NCBI RefSeq assembly: GCF_007992715.1
Contig: NZ_BKAU01000001.1
Span: forward strand, 1,860,001-1,924,000
Origin: Chitinophaga cymbidii
GTDB taxonomy: Bacteria > Bacteroidota > Bacteroidia > Chitinophagales > Chitinophagaceae
Length of the DNA: 64,000 bases
Reading direction: 5' to 3'
Made by a program: the position numbers and the translations under genes. A model generated the notes under the pieces. It did no database searches and was not told the origin of the DNA. It was given only the letters and a program-made list of their open reading frames with translations. Shown here piece after piece: positions 52,819 to 62,451 of the stretch (its first letter is position 1; every line of letters begins with the position of its first letter).

Positions 52819-53835
52819 ATGAAATCTTTGCAACAGTGCGCCAGCGAGCGCATCCTTATAATTGACGGTGCAATGGGCACCATGATCCAGCGCTACAAAC
52901 TCCAGGAATCCGATTACAGGGGAGAACGTTTTAAAGACTATCACACGGATGTGAAAGGCAATTCCGATTTGCTCTCCATCACCCAGCCGCAGATCATTGA
53001 AGCGATCCACCGCGAATACCTGGAAGCAGGTGCGGACATCATCGAGACCAATACCTTCAGCAGCACCGTGATCGCGCAGGCGGACTACGACATGCAGGAC
53101 CTTGCCGCTGAAATGAACACCGCCTCCGTGACCATCGCCCGGCGCGCTGCAGATGATTACACCCGCCGCAATCCGGACAAACCCCGCTTCGTGGCCGGCG
53201 CCATCGGCCCGCTCAACAAAACCCTCTCCATTTCCCCGGACGTGAACAACCCCGGTTTCCGTTCCGTTACTTTCGATGAAGTGGTGAACGCTTACTACGA
53301 ACAGGTAAAAGCCTTGTCGGAAGCAGGCGCGGACATACTGCTGATAGAAACCATCTTTGATACACTGAATGCAAAAGGCGCCATCTTCGCCATTAAAAAA
53401 TATTTCCGCGAGTCCGGCAAACCGGAATTGCCGGTCATGATCTCCGGCACCATCACGGATGCTTCGGGCAGAACATTAAGCGGCCAGACGCTGGAAGCGT
53501 TCTACATTTCAGTGATGCACGCAAAGCCCTTCTCCATCGGTCTGAACTGCGCCCTCGGCGGCAACCAGATGAGGCCCTACATCGAAGAGCTTTCACAGAT
53601 CGCCGGCTGCTATGTCAGCTGCTATCCCAACGCCGGACTGCCCAATACATTCGGTGAATATGATGAACAGCCGCATGAAACGGCGCATATAATTGAGGAA
53701 TTTGCCCGCGAGGGTTTTGTAAACATTGTTGGCGGTTGTTGCGGAACTACTCCGGATCACATCCGCCATATGGCTGAACACGTAAAATCCATTCAACCGC
53801 GTCCCTTACCGGTGAAGGAAGCTACGTTGGCATAA
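52819..53835 (+). CDS. metH: Methionine synthase, homocysteine-binding part (split MetH N-terminal)
   Basis: This 338-residue protein corresponds to the first domain of cobalamin-dependent methionine synthase, which binds homocysteine through zinc. It has [30 protein letters not shown] and the zinc Cys residues in [11 protein letters not shown] and [12 protein letters not shown]. The remaining domains are encoded by the next gene, 26 bases downstream, so the enzyme is made as two polypeptides. The homocysteine pocket residues appear intact. The start is preceded by a -7 element and a possible pseudoknot leader. Confidence 0.93.
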   Translation: MKSLQQCASERILIIDGAMGTMIQRYKLQESDYRGERFKDYHTDVKGNSDLLSITQPQIIEAIHREYLEAGADIIETNTFSSTVIAQADYDMQDLAAEMNTASVTIARRAADDYTRRNPDKPRFVAGAIGPLNKTLSISPDVNNPGFRSVTFDEVVNAYYEQVKALSEAGADILLIETIFDTLNAKGAIFAIKKYFRESGKPELPVMISGTITDASGRTLSGQTLEAFYISVMHAKPFSIGLNCALGGNQMRPYIEELSQIAGCYVSCYPNAGLPNTFGEYDEQPHETAHIIEEFAREGFVNIVGGCCGTTPDHIRHMAEHVKSIQPRPLPVKEATLA

Positions 53836-53861
53836 TCAGCATATGAACCAGAGGAATTGTA

Positions 53862-56570
53862 ATGAACACTACCCGTACGATCAAACCGTACTTACGCCTG
53901 AGCGGCCTGGAGCCGCTGGTGGTAAGGCCGGAAACCAACTTTATCAATGTCGGTGAGCGCACCAACGTTACCGGCTCCAAGAAATTCGCAAGGCTTATCC
54001 GCGAGGGATTGTTTGAGGAAGCACTGTCCGTTGCCCGCCAACAGGTAGAAAGCGGCGCGCAGGTGCTCGACGTGAATATGGACGATGCGCTGCTCGACGG
54101 AGAAAAAGCCATGACCACCTTCCTCAACCTGCTGGCCTCCGAACCGGACATCTCCCGCATCCCGGTCATGATAGACTCCAGCAAATTCAGCGTTATTGAA
54201 GCCGGTCTTAAATGCCTCCAGGGCAAATGCATCGTGAACTCCATCAGCCTCAAAGAAGGGGAAGAAAAGTTTATCGAGCAGGCCGTTATCTGCCAGAGCT
54301 ACGGCGCATCAGTAGTGGTGATGGCCTTTGATGAGAACGGTCAGGCCGATACGCTCGAAAAGCGCGTATCATTCTGCCACCGCGCGTACAAGATACTGGT
54401 GGATAAAGTAGGTTTTGATCCGCAGGACATCATCTTCGACCCGAACATATTTGCCATTGCCACCGGCATTGAAGAACATAATAACTATGCGGTGGATTTC
54501 ATCGAAGCGTGCCGGCAGATCAAGCAGCTGATGCCGTTAGCGAAGATCAGCGGCGGCGTCAGTAACGTATCTTTCTCTTTCCGTGGGAATGACGTAGTGC
54601 GCGAAGCGATGCACTCCGTGTTCCTGCTTCACGCGATCAAAGCGGGGCTGGACATGGGCATCGTCAATGCTGGGATGATACAGATCTACGACGAGATCGA
54701 ACCGCAGCTCCGCGAACTGTGTGAAGATGCGATCCTGAACCGACGGGAAGATGCCACGGAAAGACTGATCAATTTTGCCGAAACCGTAAAGGCCAAAGGC
54801 AAAGTGGTGGAGAAAGACGAAGCATGGCGTAACGGCACTGTGGAAGAAAGGCTCAGCCATGCGCTGGTGAACGGCATTACAGATTATATCGAAGCAGATA
54901 CGGAAGAAGCCCGTTTGAAATATCCGCGTCCCCTTGAAGTGATTGAAGGCCCGCTGATGGATGGCATGAACATCGTGGGCGATCTGTTCGGCAGCGGCAA
55001 AATGTTCCTGCCCCAGGTCGTAAAAAGCGCGCGCGTGATGAAAAAATCCGTGGCGGTGCTCACCCCTTACATCGAAGCGGAAAAAGCGAAGCTCGTGGCG
55101 GAGAATGGCGGCCAGATCAAGTCCGCCGGAAAAATACTGCTCGCCACCGTGAAAGGCGACGTGCATGATATCGGCAAGAACATCGTAGGGGTTGTACTGG
55201 GATGTAACGGATATGATATCATCGACCTTGGTGTGATGGTGCCGGCCGAAAAGATCCTGCAGACCGCGAGAGAGCAGGAAGTAGACATCATCGGCCTCAG
55301 TGGCCTGATCACGCCGAGCCTGGACGAAATGGTGCACATCGCGCGGGAACTGAAGCGCCAGCAATTCAACATTCCACTGCTCATCGGCGGGGCCACTACC
55401 TCCCGCACGCATACCGCCGTGAAGATCGCGCCGGAGTACGAAAATGGGGTGGTGCACGTACTGGACGCTTCCCGCAGTGTAACCGTTACCGGTAACCTGC
55501 TCAACAAAGCCCTCAACAAAAACTTCCTTGAAGAAGTTAAAGGCGAATATGTGAAGCTGAATGAAGCTTTCCGGAACAAAAGGCCCGTAAAACAATACCT
55601 GCCGATAGCCGAAGCCAGGAAGAACAAGGTGCAGATCGACTGGGAAAAGTTCAATCCCGTGAAGCCCGCGTTTATCGGAACCAAAACGTTTGATCATTAC
55701 GATCTCGCGGAGATCGTGAAATATATCGACTGGCAGCCCTTCTTCATTTCATGGGAACTGCACGGCAAATTCCCGCAGATACTGGAAGACGCTGTGGTAG
55801 GCAAAGAAGCCACCCGCCTTTTCAACGACGCGCAGGAAATGCTCCGGCGTATCGTGGAAGAAAAATGGCTGCGGGCCAGGGCAGTGATCGGTATTTTCCC
55901 GGCTAACAGTAACGGTGTGGATACGGTGCATGCCACTACGGAAGACGGCGCTGTGATCCCGCTGGAATCCCTGCGCCAGCAGGTCAAAAAAGCACCGGGA
56001 CAACCGAACTTCTGCCTGGCGGACTTTATCGCCCCCGCTTCCACCGGTAAACAGGATTATATCGGCGGATTTGCTGTAACCGCCGGCGAAGGCATTGAAA
56101 AGCATCTGGATAAATTCAAAGCGGAGCACGACGACTACAGCAGCATTATGCTGAAGGCGCTGGCTGACCGCATGGCGGAAGCTTTCACCGAGCTGATGCA
56201 TGAACGTGTGCGGAAGGAGTTCTGGGGATATGCCAACCAGGAACACCTGAACAACGACCAGCTGATCAAGGAAGAGTACATGGGCATCCGTCCCGCTCCG
56301 GGTTACCCCGCCTGCCCCGAACATACAGAAAAGTACAAGCTGTTCGACATGCTCGGCGCAACGGAAGCCACCGGTATTATATTAACGGAATCACTGGCCA
56401 TGTACCCGGCTTCCAGCGTAAGCGGATGGTATTTCGCCCACCCGGAATCCAAATATTTCGGGCTTGGTAAGATTGAAAAAGACCAGCTGGAAGATTATGC
56501 GGAAAGGAAAGGCTGGACGATTGAAGAAGCAGAACGCTGGCTGCGGCCCAGTCTTGAATACGATATTTAA
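53862..56570 (+). CDS. metH: Methionine synthase, folate-, B12- and SAM-binding part (split MetH C-terminal)
   Basis: At 902 residues it contains the remaining MetH domains in order: pterin-binding (about 20-280, with [16 protein letters not shown] and [13 protein letters not shown]), B12-binding cap and Rossmann domains (about 290-560, with the cobalamin His in [16 protein letters not shown]), and the reactivation domain (about 590-902, with [17 protein letters not shown] and [18 protein letters not shown]). It transfers a methyl group from methyltetrahydrofolate (product of MetF) through cobalamin to homocysteine bound by the upstream protein. Confidence 0.95.
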   Translation: MNTTRTIKPYLRLSGLEPLVVRPETNFINVGERTNVTGSKKFARLIREGLFEEALSVARQQVESGAQVLDVNMDDALLDGEKAMTTFLNLLASEPDISRIPVMIDSSKFSVIEAGLKCLQGKCIVNSISLKEGEEKFIEQAVICQSYGASVVVMAFDENGQADTLEKRVSFCHRAYKILVDKVGFDPQDIIFDPNIFAIATGIEEHNNYAVDFIEACRQIKQLMPLAKISGGVSNVSFSFRGNDVVREAMHSVFLLHAIKAGLDMGIVNAGMIQIYDEIEPQLRELCEDAILNRREDATERLINFAETVKAKGKVVEKDEAWRNGTVEERLSHALVNGITDYIEADTEEARLKYPRPLEVIEGPLMDGMNIVGDLFGSGKMFLPQVVKSARVMKKSVAVLTPYIEAEKAKLVAENGGQIKSAGKILLATVKGDVHDIGKNIVGVVLGCNGYDIIDLGVMVPAEKILQTAREQEVDIIGLSGLITPSLDEMVHIARELKRQQFNIPLLIGGATTSRTHTAVKIAPEYENGVVHVLDASRSVTVTGNLLNKALNKNFLEEVKGEYVKLNEAFRNKRPVKQYLPIAEARKNKVQIDWEKFNPVKPAFIGTKTFDHYDLAEIVKYIDWQPFFISWELHGKFPQILEDAVVGKEATRLFNDAQEMLRRIVEEKWLRARAVIGIFPANSNGVDTVHATTEDGAVIPLESLRQQVKKAPGQPNFCLADFIAPASTGKQDYIGGFAVTAGEGIEKHLDKFKAEHDDYSSIMLKALADRMAEAFTELMHERVRKEFWGYANQEHLNNDQLIKEEYMGIRPAPGYPACPEHTEKYKLFDMLGATEATGIILTESLAMYPASSVSGWYFAHPESKYFGLGKIEKDQLEDYAERKGWTIEEAERWLRPSLEYDI

Positions 56571-56575
56571 AATGC

Positions 56576-56609
56576 GAAACGCCCGTTGTAAAGGAACAGC
56601 GGGCGTTTC
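56576..56609. terminator. Bidirectional terminator-like hairpin after metH
   Basis: GAAACGCCCG (56576-56585) pairs perfectly with CGGGCGTTTC (56600-56609). It lies between convergent metH and a lipoprotein gene; T tracts are short on both strands. Confidence 0.75.
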
Positions 56610-56611
56610 AG

Positions 56612-57121
56612 TTATTTGTCGAGGTGAATGGTTTCTATCCGCTCATCTCCCCGGTAGAAATTTATCTTTTTCATCCCTTCAGATCTGGGCACGAACCCCA
56701 CCCAGACAGCAGCGGAATTATGTGTTCTTTTCGGCGTATCGATTTTGATAGCGAAATGAAGGTTGGCCTCATCGGCCGTCTGCGTAGCGGAACGGAGCGT
56801 TAATTCCTGCGTCAGGCTGGATGGTGTGAGGGTTACGACCGCCATTACCTCTTTACTGAAATCCGGCGTGTCGATCACATTGTTCATGGTCTTTGCAATG
56901 CCCAGCACGCTATCCCTTTCGGCAGCCGTTTCAAGTACCCAGCAGGCAATCGTATCGTTCTGTTTGATATCGTTCCGGGCAAAGTAGCCCGCGGCGGGCT
57001 TTACAGTGAGCTCCTGTTGAACAGCACTGTCACTTGACGATACCCGTCGTTCGGAAGTCTGGGAAGTATTGGGGCCGCATGCCATCAGCAGCAGGGTTCC
57101 GGCGATCAGCAGATTTTTCAT
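56612..57121 (-). CDS. Lipoprotein of unknown function
   Basis: This 169-residue protein has a lipoprotein signal MKNLLIAGTLLLMAC (Cys15) then GPNTSQTSER. The mature part has beta-rich sequence (ACWVLETAAERDSVLGIAKTM, EVMAVVTLTPSSLTQELTLRS) and ends INFYRGDERIETIHLDK. I do not recognise the family; the layout suggests a small periplasmic or surface domain. It is divergent from the candidate small RNA gene. Confidence 0.75.
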   Translation of the reverse strand: MKNLLIAGTLLLMACGPNTSQTSERRVSSSDSAVQQELTVKPAAGYFARNDIKQNDTIACWVLETAAERDSVLGIAKTMNNVIDTPDFSKEVMAVVTLTPSSLTQELTLRSATQTADEANLHFAIKIDTPKRTHNSAAVWVGFVPRSEGMKKINFYRGDERIETIHLDK

Positions 57122-57223
57122 ATAAGATCGTTTTTAATGGAGGAGCAAGCAGGATGCCAAATCTCAAACAACCATGCATCCTGAATAGGGGGAAAATACG
57201 CAACATTTTGCGTATAACTACGC

Positions 57224-57254
57224 TTGACCTACCCTCTGTTGGGTAGTATTTTTG
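57224..57254 (+). promoter_or_regulatory. Consensus promoter of a candidate small RNA
   Basis: TTG (57224-57226), 20 bases and TATTTTTG (57247-57254) match the Bacteroidetes -33/-7 consensus fully. The spacer carries a perfect inverted repeat CTACCC-6-GGGTAG (57229-57246) placed exactly between the two elements, which could be an operator. Confidence 0.75.
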
Positions 57255-57260
57255 TGTCAC

Positions 57261-57392
57261 GCTATTAATGCTATTAACCCCAAATCCCTAACGGGAAAAG
57301 TTCAGAACAAAAAAAAGTTAAGGTACACACTGCTTTTGTTAACCCCAGTTACAGTTTTGGAGGCTGACCAGTATTGGCCGGCCTCTTTTTTT
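57261..57392 (+). ncRNA. Candidate small RNA, about 132 nt
   Basis: A consensus promoter and a strong plus-strand terminator bracket about 132 bases with no gene. Inside are a small hairpin CCC-TAAC-GGG (around 57286-57295), an A-rich single-stranded tract (57307-57316) and a GTTAA/TTAAC pair. The only frame over the region (from 57252) begins before the predicted start site and runs past the terminator, so it is not a good coding candidate. The terminator ends 4 bases before the ispG stop codon on the other strand. Family is not recognised; it does not look like 6S, tmRNA or RNase P RNA. Confidence 0.6.
57359..57392 (+). terminator. Rho-independent terminator of candidate small RNA
   Basis: GAGGC-TG-.-CCA pairs with TGG-.-CG-GCCTC around a GTAT loop, followed by seven T (57386-57392). 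The minus strand lacks a T run, so the structure is oriented to the plus strand, not to ispG. Confidence 0.85.
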
Positions 57393-57396
57393 CCTG

Positions 57397-59376
57397 CTAC
57401 TTTGCCTCCACCCACATACCGTTATCCCGGATCAGGTTGATTAGCTCGTCCACCGCAACATCGCTGCTGAGGCCGCGTTTCACCACTTCCTTACCGCGGT
57501 ACAGCGTGATCTTTCCCACGCCGCTGCCAACATACCCGAAATCAGCGTCGGCCATTTCACCGGGACCGTTTACGATGCATCCCATGATGGCGATCTTCAC
57601 GCCTTTCAGATGGTTGGTCACCGCGCGGATGCGGGCGGTGGTTTCCTGGAGGTCGAACAGCGTGCGGCCGCAGGATGGGCAGGAGATATATTCTGTTTTG
57701 GAGATCCTGGAGCGGGTGGCCTGCAGGATGCCGAATGCGATGTTGTTGATCAGCGCCGTTGGTTCGGTTACAGGAGCGGGTTGATGCTGAATGGTCAGAT
57801 CAGGCTGCGCTTTCAGCCAGAGGCCGTCCCCAAAGCCGTCCAGCAGCAAGGCGCCGGTTTCTGTGGCGTAGTGGATCAGGTCTTCGTCCGCATTCCCGTG
57901 CCCGCTGTTGCAGAACAGGATAACGGGCTGGGCTATACGTTTTTCCATGATGCCGGCCAGCGCTCTTCTCACGGTAGCCATGGCATGTGAAGAATTGGAG
58001 TATACAACAGGTACTGTATCATCCTGCAGCTGTTCCAGGAAGGCAGTGGTTTCTGCTTTGACATAGTCATCCGCGTTCAGCGCCACGAAGTTGATCCTCG
58101 ACAGGCGGTTGTTCGCGCGGGCGGCGAGGTAGCCGTGGATGTCCATCCAGGGAAAATATTTTTCCTTGTCTTCCGCCTGCAGCCAGGTATGATATTGTAC
58201 GATCACCTTCAGCGTGCCCGGTAAAGCGAAGGGCAGCACCTGGTTGCCGGTGAAGATGTAGTCCGCCGCCGCATCGCCGATGGTCCATTTGTCGGTCGGC
58301 TCATCGTAGGTATAACCGATGGATGGCAGGTCTTTGTGTGTAATGGTATGCAGATGGCTGAAATCGGCCACTACGACGGGCACCTGTTTCCCGCCGATAT
58401 TGTCTACGGCCAGGGTATCCCGGCGCCGGTAGGTGAAGGGGGAATAAGGCAGCTTGTTTTCGTTCAGTGGCTCGATGGCGGGATGAGATACCCGGTGTGT
58501 GTAGCGTTTCACCAGGTCGCGGCAAACGGGCAGCTCAAATTCGGGATCTTCCGTGAGGGACACACGGATGGTGTCGCCCACGCCGTCTTCCAGCAGGGTG
58601 CCGATGCCCACGGCGGATTTGATCCGGCCGTCTTCCCCGTCGCCGGCCTCTGTAACGCCGAGGTGCAGCGGGTAGGCGTGGCCCAGCTCCTGCTGCATGG
58701 TCTGCACCAGCAGGCGGTAAGCCTGCACCATCACCTGCGGATTGCTGGCTTTCATGCTGAGCACGATGTTCCGGTATTGCAGGTCTTCCGCGATGCGCAG
58801 GAATTCCATGGCGCTTTCCACCATGCCCATTGGCGTATCGCCGTAGCGGCTCATGATGCGGTCGCTCAGAGAGCCGTGGTTGGTGCCGATGCGCATGGCC
58901 GTACCATATTCCTTGCAGATCTTCACCAGCGGCGTAAAACGGTCGCGGATGCGGTCTATCTCTTCCTGGTATTCAGCATCGGTGTATTCCAGCAATTCAA
59001 ATTTTTTCTTATCGACATAGTTGCCGGGGTTGACCCGCACTTTTTCCACGATGCGGGCCGCTATTTCGGCGGCGTTGGGTGTAAAGTGGATGTCGGCCAC
59101 CAGCGGGGTATTGTAGCCCCGGCGGCGCAGTTCGTTCTTGATGGGAAGGAGGTTTTCAGCCTCGGATTTGCTGGGCGCCGTGATCCGCACCAGCTCGGCG
59201 CCGGCGTCTATACAGCGGATGGCCTGCTCTACGGTCGCCTGCGTGTTCATGGTGTCCGTAGTGGTCATCGTCTGGATACGGATGGGATGGAAATTACCGA
59301 TCGTCAGGTCTCCTACCTTTACTTCCAGCGTAGCCAGCCGTTTATATTGAGTCAGTGAATGGCAATATAATTGCAT
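57397..59376 (-). CDS. ispG: (E)-4-hydroxy-3-methylbut-2-enyl-diphosphate synthase, long form
   Basis: This 659-residue iron-sulfur enzyme carries out the penultimate step of the MEP isoprenoid pathway. The TIM-barrel part has IRIQTMTTTDTMNT and LVRITAPSKSEAENL, then NPGNYVDKKKFE and VRVNPG-type segments. A large inserted domain (about 290-540) marks the three-domain type found in Bacteroidota, Chlamydiae and plants. The C-terminal 4Fe-4S domain has ISCPSCGRTLFDL and IMGCIVNGPGEMADADFGYVG-type sequence with three Cys ligands and the conserved Glu. It is divergent from an AraC-type regulator gene. Confidence 0.95.
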   Translation of the reverse strand: MQLYCHSLTQYKRLATLEVKVGDLTIGNFHPIRIQTMTTTDTMNTQATVEQAIRCIDAGAELVRITAPSKSEAENLLPIKNELRRRGYNTPLVADIHFTPNAAEIAARIVEKVRVNPGNYVDKKKFELLEYTDAEYQEEIDRIRDRFTPLVKICKEYGTAMRIGTNHGSLSDRIMSRYGDTPMGMVESAMEFLRIAEDLQYRNIVLSMKASNPQVMVQAYRLLVQTMQQELGHAYPLHLGVTEAGDGEDGRIKSAVGIGTLLEDGVGDTIRVSLTEDPEFELPVCRDLVKRYTHRVSHPAIEPLNENKLPYSPFTYRRRDTLAVDNIGGKQVPVVVADFSHLHTITHKDLPSIGYTYDEPTDKWTIGDAAADYIFTGNQVLPFALPGTLKVIVQYHTWLQAEDKEKYFPWMDIHGYLAARANNRLSRINFVALNADDYVKAETTAFLEQLQDDTVPVVYSNSSHAMATVRRALAGIMEKRIAQPVILFCNSGHGNADEDLIHYATETGALLLDGFGDGLWLKAQPDLTIQHQPAPVTEPTALINNIAFGILQATRSRISKTEYISCPSCGRTLFDLQETTARIRAVTNHLKGVKIAIMGCIVNGPGEMADADFGYVGSGVGKITLYRGKEVVKRGLSSDVAVDELINLIRDNGMWVEAK

Positions 59377-59521
59377 GAATGATCAGAATAGATGTAGGGA
59401 CAAAATTAGTAAATCCCGGCGGGACATACAGTTTTGTTATTTTATATGAACGGTAAAGAACATGACCGGGAAATGTCTAGTTTTACCCGGATACGCTGTT
59501 TGTAGCCATTATACTTATCTC

Positions 59522-60376
59522 GTGGACACCATACCCTATCAGCAATTGCCCTTCAGCGGGCAGTTCAGCATTTTTGAAGTGGAGCATTTCCATAGTGAGC
59601 TGACCACACAGCCTCACCGGCACCACGACTTCCAGATCGTGTGGCTGACCCGGGCTTCCGGCGAGCATATTGTTGATTTTGTGTCTTACGGGCTGGAGGA
59701 CAATATGATCTTTTTACTGGGGCCGGGACAGGTGCACCAGTTGCTGGACGCCAGCATTTTCGGCTTCAGCGTCACTTTCACGGAGGAGTTTTATTTCAGC
59801 AACCGGCACGACCGGGAATCGCTATACGATTTTACCACCCTGTTCGATTCATCGCAGGCATATGCGCCGATACGGGTCAGCCATCCCGCGGCAGCCAATT
59901 TTTCGCAGCTGATCGCGCTCATGCGCAACGAGCTGTCCGTTCAGCTGGAAGGCAGCAACAGCAGCGTGATCAAGCATTACCTGAATGCTTTTCTTTTACT
60001 GGTGGAGCGGGAGCGGAAGCATAACGTAGCCAATTCGCCGGCGCTGCAGCATCACGACGCGCGCATCGTAAAACTGCGGCAGCTGGTGGAGAAGCATTTC
60101 CGCCAGGAGCATAAAGCGGATTTTTATGCGCAGCATTTTGCGTTGACATCCAAACGGCTCAACGAAATTACGCGGGAGGTGCTGGGTAAAACGGTAACGG
60201 ATATGGTACATGACAGGTTGGTGCTGGAAGCGAAGCGGCAGCTGGCTTTTAGCCACCGGAGCGTGAAGGAGATCTGCTATGAGCTTGGTTTTGAGGACCC
60301 TGCGTATTTCAGCCGGTTTTTCCGGAATCATACCGCGTCTTCACCGCATGAGTTCCGGGAAGCGATGTTCAAATAG
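59522..60376 (+). CDS. AraC-family transcriptional regulator
   Basis: From the GTG at 59522 the protein has 284 residues; an ATG at 59462 would add 20 that read like untranslated leader, so the start is uncertain. The N-terminal cupin-type sensor domain has TTQPHRHHDFQIVWLTRASG and MIFLLGPGQVHQLLD. The C-terminal double helix-turn-helix (about 195-284) has FYAQHFALTSKRLNEITREVLG and KEICYELGFEDPAYFSRFFRNHTASSPHEFR-type sequence. The ligand and targets are unknown. No metabolic genes are adjacent in the same direction. Confidence 0.9.
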   Translation: MDTIPYQQLPFSGQFSIFEVEHFHSELTTQPHRHHDFQIVWLTRASGEHIVDFVSYGLEDNMIFLLGPGQVHQLLDASIFGFSVTFTEEFYFSNRHDRESLYDFTTLFDSSQAYAPIRVSHPAAANFSQLIALMRNELSVQLEGSNSSVIKHYLNAFLLLVERERKHNVANSPALQHHDARIVKLRQLVEKHFRQEHKADFYAQHFALTSKRLNEITREVLGKTVTDMVHDRLVLEAKRQLAFSHRSVKEICYELGFEDPAYFSRFFRNHTASSPHEFREAMFK

Positions 60377-60459
60377 TACCATTCAATCGCCGGTTTGTCC
60401 AAACATCGGCGGCGTATACCGCGTAATTTTACATATCGTTTGAACGGAAACTATGTTTT

Positions 60460-60484
60460 GACGCGCGTTAACTCACGCGTTTTT
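60460..60484 (+). terminator. Terminator-like hairpin after the AraC gene
   Basis: ACGCG (60460-60464) pairs with CGCGT (60475-60479), followed by six T counting the last stem base. It lies about 85 bases past the AraC stop. Confidence 0.55.
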
Positions 60485-60504
60485 TATTTGGAGAGGAAAG
60501 TACA

Positions 60505-60538
60505 GAAAGCCGCCTTGTTCACTGCACAGGCGGTTTTT
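60505..60538. terminator. Bidirectional terminator between AraC and batC-like genes
   Basis: CCGCCT (60510-60515) pairs with AGGCGG (60528-60533), five T follow on the plus strand, and on the minus strand the stem is extended by AA/TT pairs. It closes the minus-strand Bat-like unit and backs up the AraC terminator. Confidence 0.75.
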
Positions 60539-60542
60539 CTAT

Positions 60543-61304
60543 TTACCAATCCTTCTCCACCATGCCCGGACTTGCTTTCGCCTTCTTCATCTTGTCTTCC
60601 TGCAATTTCTTTTCCTGCTGCGCAAGGGCCTGCAACAAGCGCTTGGCCTCTTCCTGCGTCAGCTTGCTGGGTTTGGGCTGATTCTTTTGCTGCTCTTTAT
60701 CCTGCTGCTCCTTGTCTTTCTGCTGGTCCTGTTTATCCTGATCTTTTTTGTCCTGGTTTTTCTGCTGATCGTCTTTCTGATCTTTATCCTTATTCTTCTG
60801 GTCTTTTTTATCGTTCTTGTCTTTATTGTTGCCGCCGCCCTGCTGCTGGTTTTGCTGCTTTTTCAGCATGGCCTGCGCGTAGGCAAGGTTATAGCGGGCC
60901 TGTTCATCCGCGGGATTGGCTTTCAGCGCGGCTTTATAAGATTTGATGCTTTCTTCCCATTTCTTGTCTTCCATGAAAGTGTTGCCGATGTTGTAATTGG
61001 CGTCTGCTTTCACTGCTTTGCCCGCTTCTGTTTTGAGCGTGTTGGCGTATTGCTGGCGGGCGGCCTCGAATCTTTTCTGTTCATATAATGAATTGCCGAG
61101 ATTGTAATGGCCGGCCACGGATCTGGCGTTGCGTTCCAGCGCTTTCTTGTAGCTGGCTTCCGCGTCCGCATACTGCTGCTTTTTATATTGTTCGTTCCCT
61201 TTCCGGATCAGCTTGTTGGTGCCTTCCTGCGCGGATGCGGCGAGCGTGGAGCAAAGCAAAATACCGATAACGGCAACGGGCATATGAAATAAACGGTACC
61301 TCAT
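60543..61304 (-). CDS. TPR protein, BatC-like
   Basis: This 253-residue protein has a signal peptide (MRYRLFHMPVAVIGILLCSTLAASA then QEG). Three TPR motifs follow (about 30-145: AEASYKKALERNARSVAGHYNLGNS, FEAARQQYANTL, ESIKSYKAALKANPADEQARYNLAYA). A long Lys/Asp/Gln-rich low-complexity stretch (about 150-210) comes next and a C-terminal helix (LTQEEAKRLLQALAQQEKK). This matches BatC of Bacteroides aerotolerance operons. Its ATG overlaps the TAA of the VWA gene by one base (TAATG), so translation is coupled. Confidence 0.85.
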   Translation of the reverse strand: MRYRLFHMPVAVIGILLCSTLAASAQEGTNKLIRKGNEQYKKQQYADAEASYKKALERNARSVAGHYNLGNSLYEQKRFEAARQQYANTLKTEAGKAVKADANYNIGNTFMEDKKWEESIKSYKAALKANPADEQARYNLAYAQAMLKKQQNQQQGGGNNKDKNDKKDQKNKDKDQKDDQQKNQDKKDQDKQDQQKDKEQQDKEQQKNQPKPSKLTQEEAKRLLQALAQQEKKLQEDKMKKAKASPGMVEKDW

Positions 61305-62344
61305 TATCTGTTCGCGGTTTTTAATCCCGGCAATGCGTTGGCATCGGCGTTCTTTTTCCGGCCTTCCGGCACGAAAAATTCGAGCAGTATCAGCAGGAGG
61401 CAGATACCCAGGAAGTATTGAAAATAGCTGTTATAGTCGGTGAAGACGTTTTCCCCGAATTCTTTTTGTTCCATGCTGTCGATCTTCGTGGAGAGGGCTT
61501 CCACCACATCATCCGTATTGTTCATCAGGTGGAGGTACATGCCTTTTCCGGTGGATGCGAGGGATTTGAGGGCGTCTTCATTCAGTTTCGAGATAACGGT
61601 GTTGCCGTCGCGGTCTTTTTTCAGTCCGCCTGCGGCGGGATCGGGCAGCGGAGCGCCGGTGGGGGAGCCGATCCCTACGGTATTGATCACCACGCCATTT
61701 TCCAGCGCTTTTTTCGCTTCGGCCACGGCGCCTTCATTATGATCTTCCCCATCGGAAATGATGATGAGGGCTTTGTGCTTGCGTTCTTTTTTGTTGAAAG
61801 CCTCGTCGCTGATGCGGATGGCCTCGTTGATCTCCGTGCCCTGCTTCGGTATCAGGTCCGGCGTGATGCTGTTGAGATACATGCGGGCGGCGGAATAGTC
61901 CACCGTCAGTGGCATCTGGAGGTAGGCATTGCCGGCAAAGACCACCAGGCCCACCCGGTCGTTATCGAGTTTCTCCATCAGCCTGGTTACCAGCTGTTTG
62001 GCGCGCGTCAGCCGGTCCGGCTTGGCATCGGTGGCCAGCATGCTTTTGCTCACATCCAGCGCAATGATCACGTCTACGCCTTTGCGGGTGATCTTTTCCA
62101 GGCGGCTGCCTTTCTGCAGATTGGCGAGGCCGATCACGCCGAAGAAAAAGGCGACGAAGACCAGCAGGAACTTGATGGTGAACAGGCGGCGGGAATAGCC
62201 GCTGAACAGTTTTTCCACCATGGCCGGATCGCCCATGCGCCTTACGGAACGCCGCTTCCACCAGGAAACCCATGCGAAGGCCAGCACTAATACAATGAGG
62301 AGCACAAAGGCCCAGAGGTATTCTGTATGTTGAAATCTTAACAT
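61304..62344 (-). CDS. VWA-domain membrane protein, BatB-like
   Basis: This 346-residue protein has two N-terminal membrane segments (about 8-28 and 57-75), a von Willebrand A domain (about 88-300) with the MIDAS-type start VIIALDVSKSM (Asp-x-Ser-x-Ser present) and GTEINEAI (MIDAS Thr), and a C-terminal membrane helix (about 312-330). It resembles BatA/BatB of aerotolerance operons. Only the BatC-like gene follows. BatD, BatE, MoxR and DUF58 genes are not next to it, so the usual operon is partial here. The upstream neighbour is a beta-lactamase. Confidence 0.88.
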   Translation of the reverse strand: MLRFQHTEYLWAFVLLIVLVLAFAWVSWWKRRSVRRMGDPAMVEKLFSGYSRRLFTIKFLLVFVAFFFGVIGLANLQKGSRLEKITRKGVDVIIALDVSKSMLATDAKPDRLTRAKQLVTRLMEKLDNDRVGLVVFAGNAYLQMPLTVDYSAARMYLNSITPDLIPKQGTEINEAIRISDEAFNKKERKHKALIIISDGEDHNEGAVAEAKKALENGVVINTVGIGSPTGAPLPDPAAGGLKKDRDGNTVISKLNEDALKSLASTGKGMYLHLMNNTDDVVEALSTKIDSMEQKEFGENVFTDYNSYFQYFLGICLLLILLEFFVPEGRKKNADANALPGLKTANR

Positions 62345-62451
62345 GGCTAAAATGACGCACCCCGGTCAGCGCCGGGGCGATAGTCAAAAATAATTTTTTT
62401 GTAACGTATTACAAGGGTGCGGGGGAAGGATTTATAAGTTTTTTAACAGGC

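Noticed and set aside
57252..57440. A 62-codon plus-strand frame over the candidate small RNA
   Set aside because: Its start precedes the predicted transcription start and it reads through the strong terminator into ispG antisense sequence.
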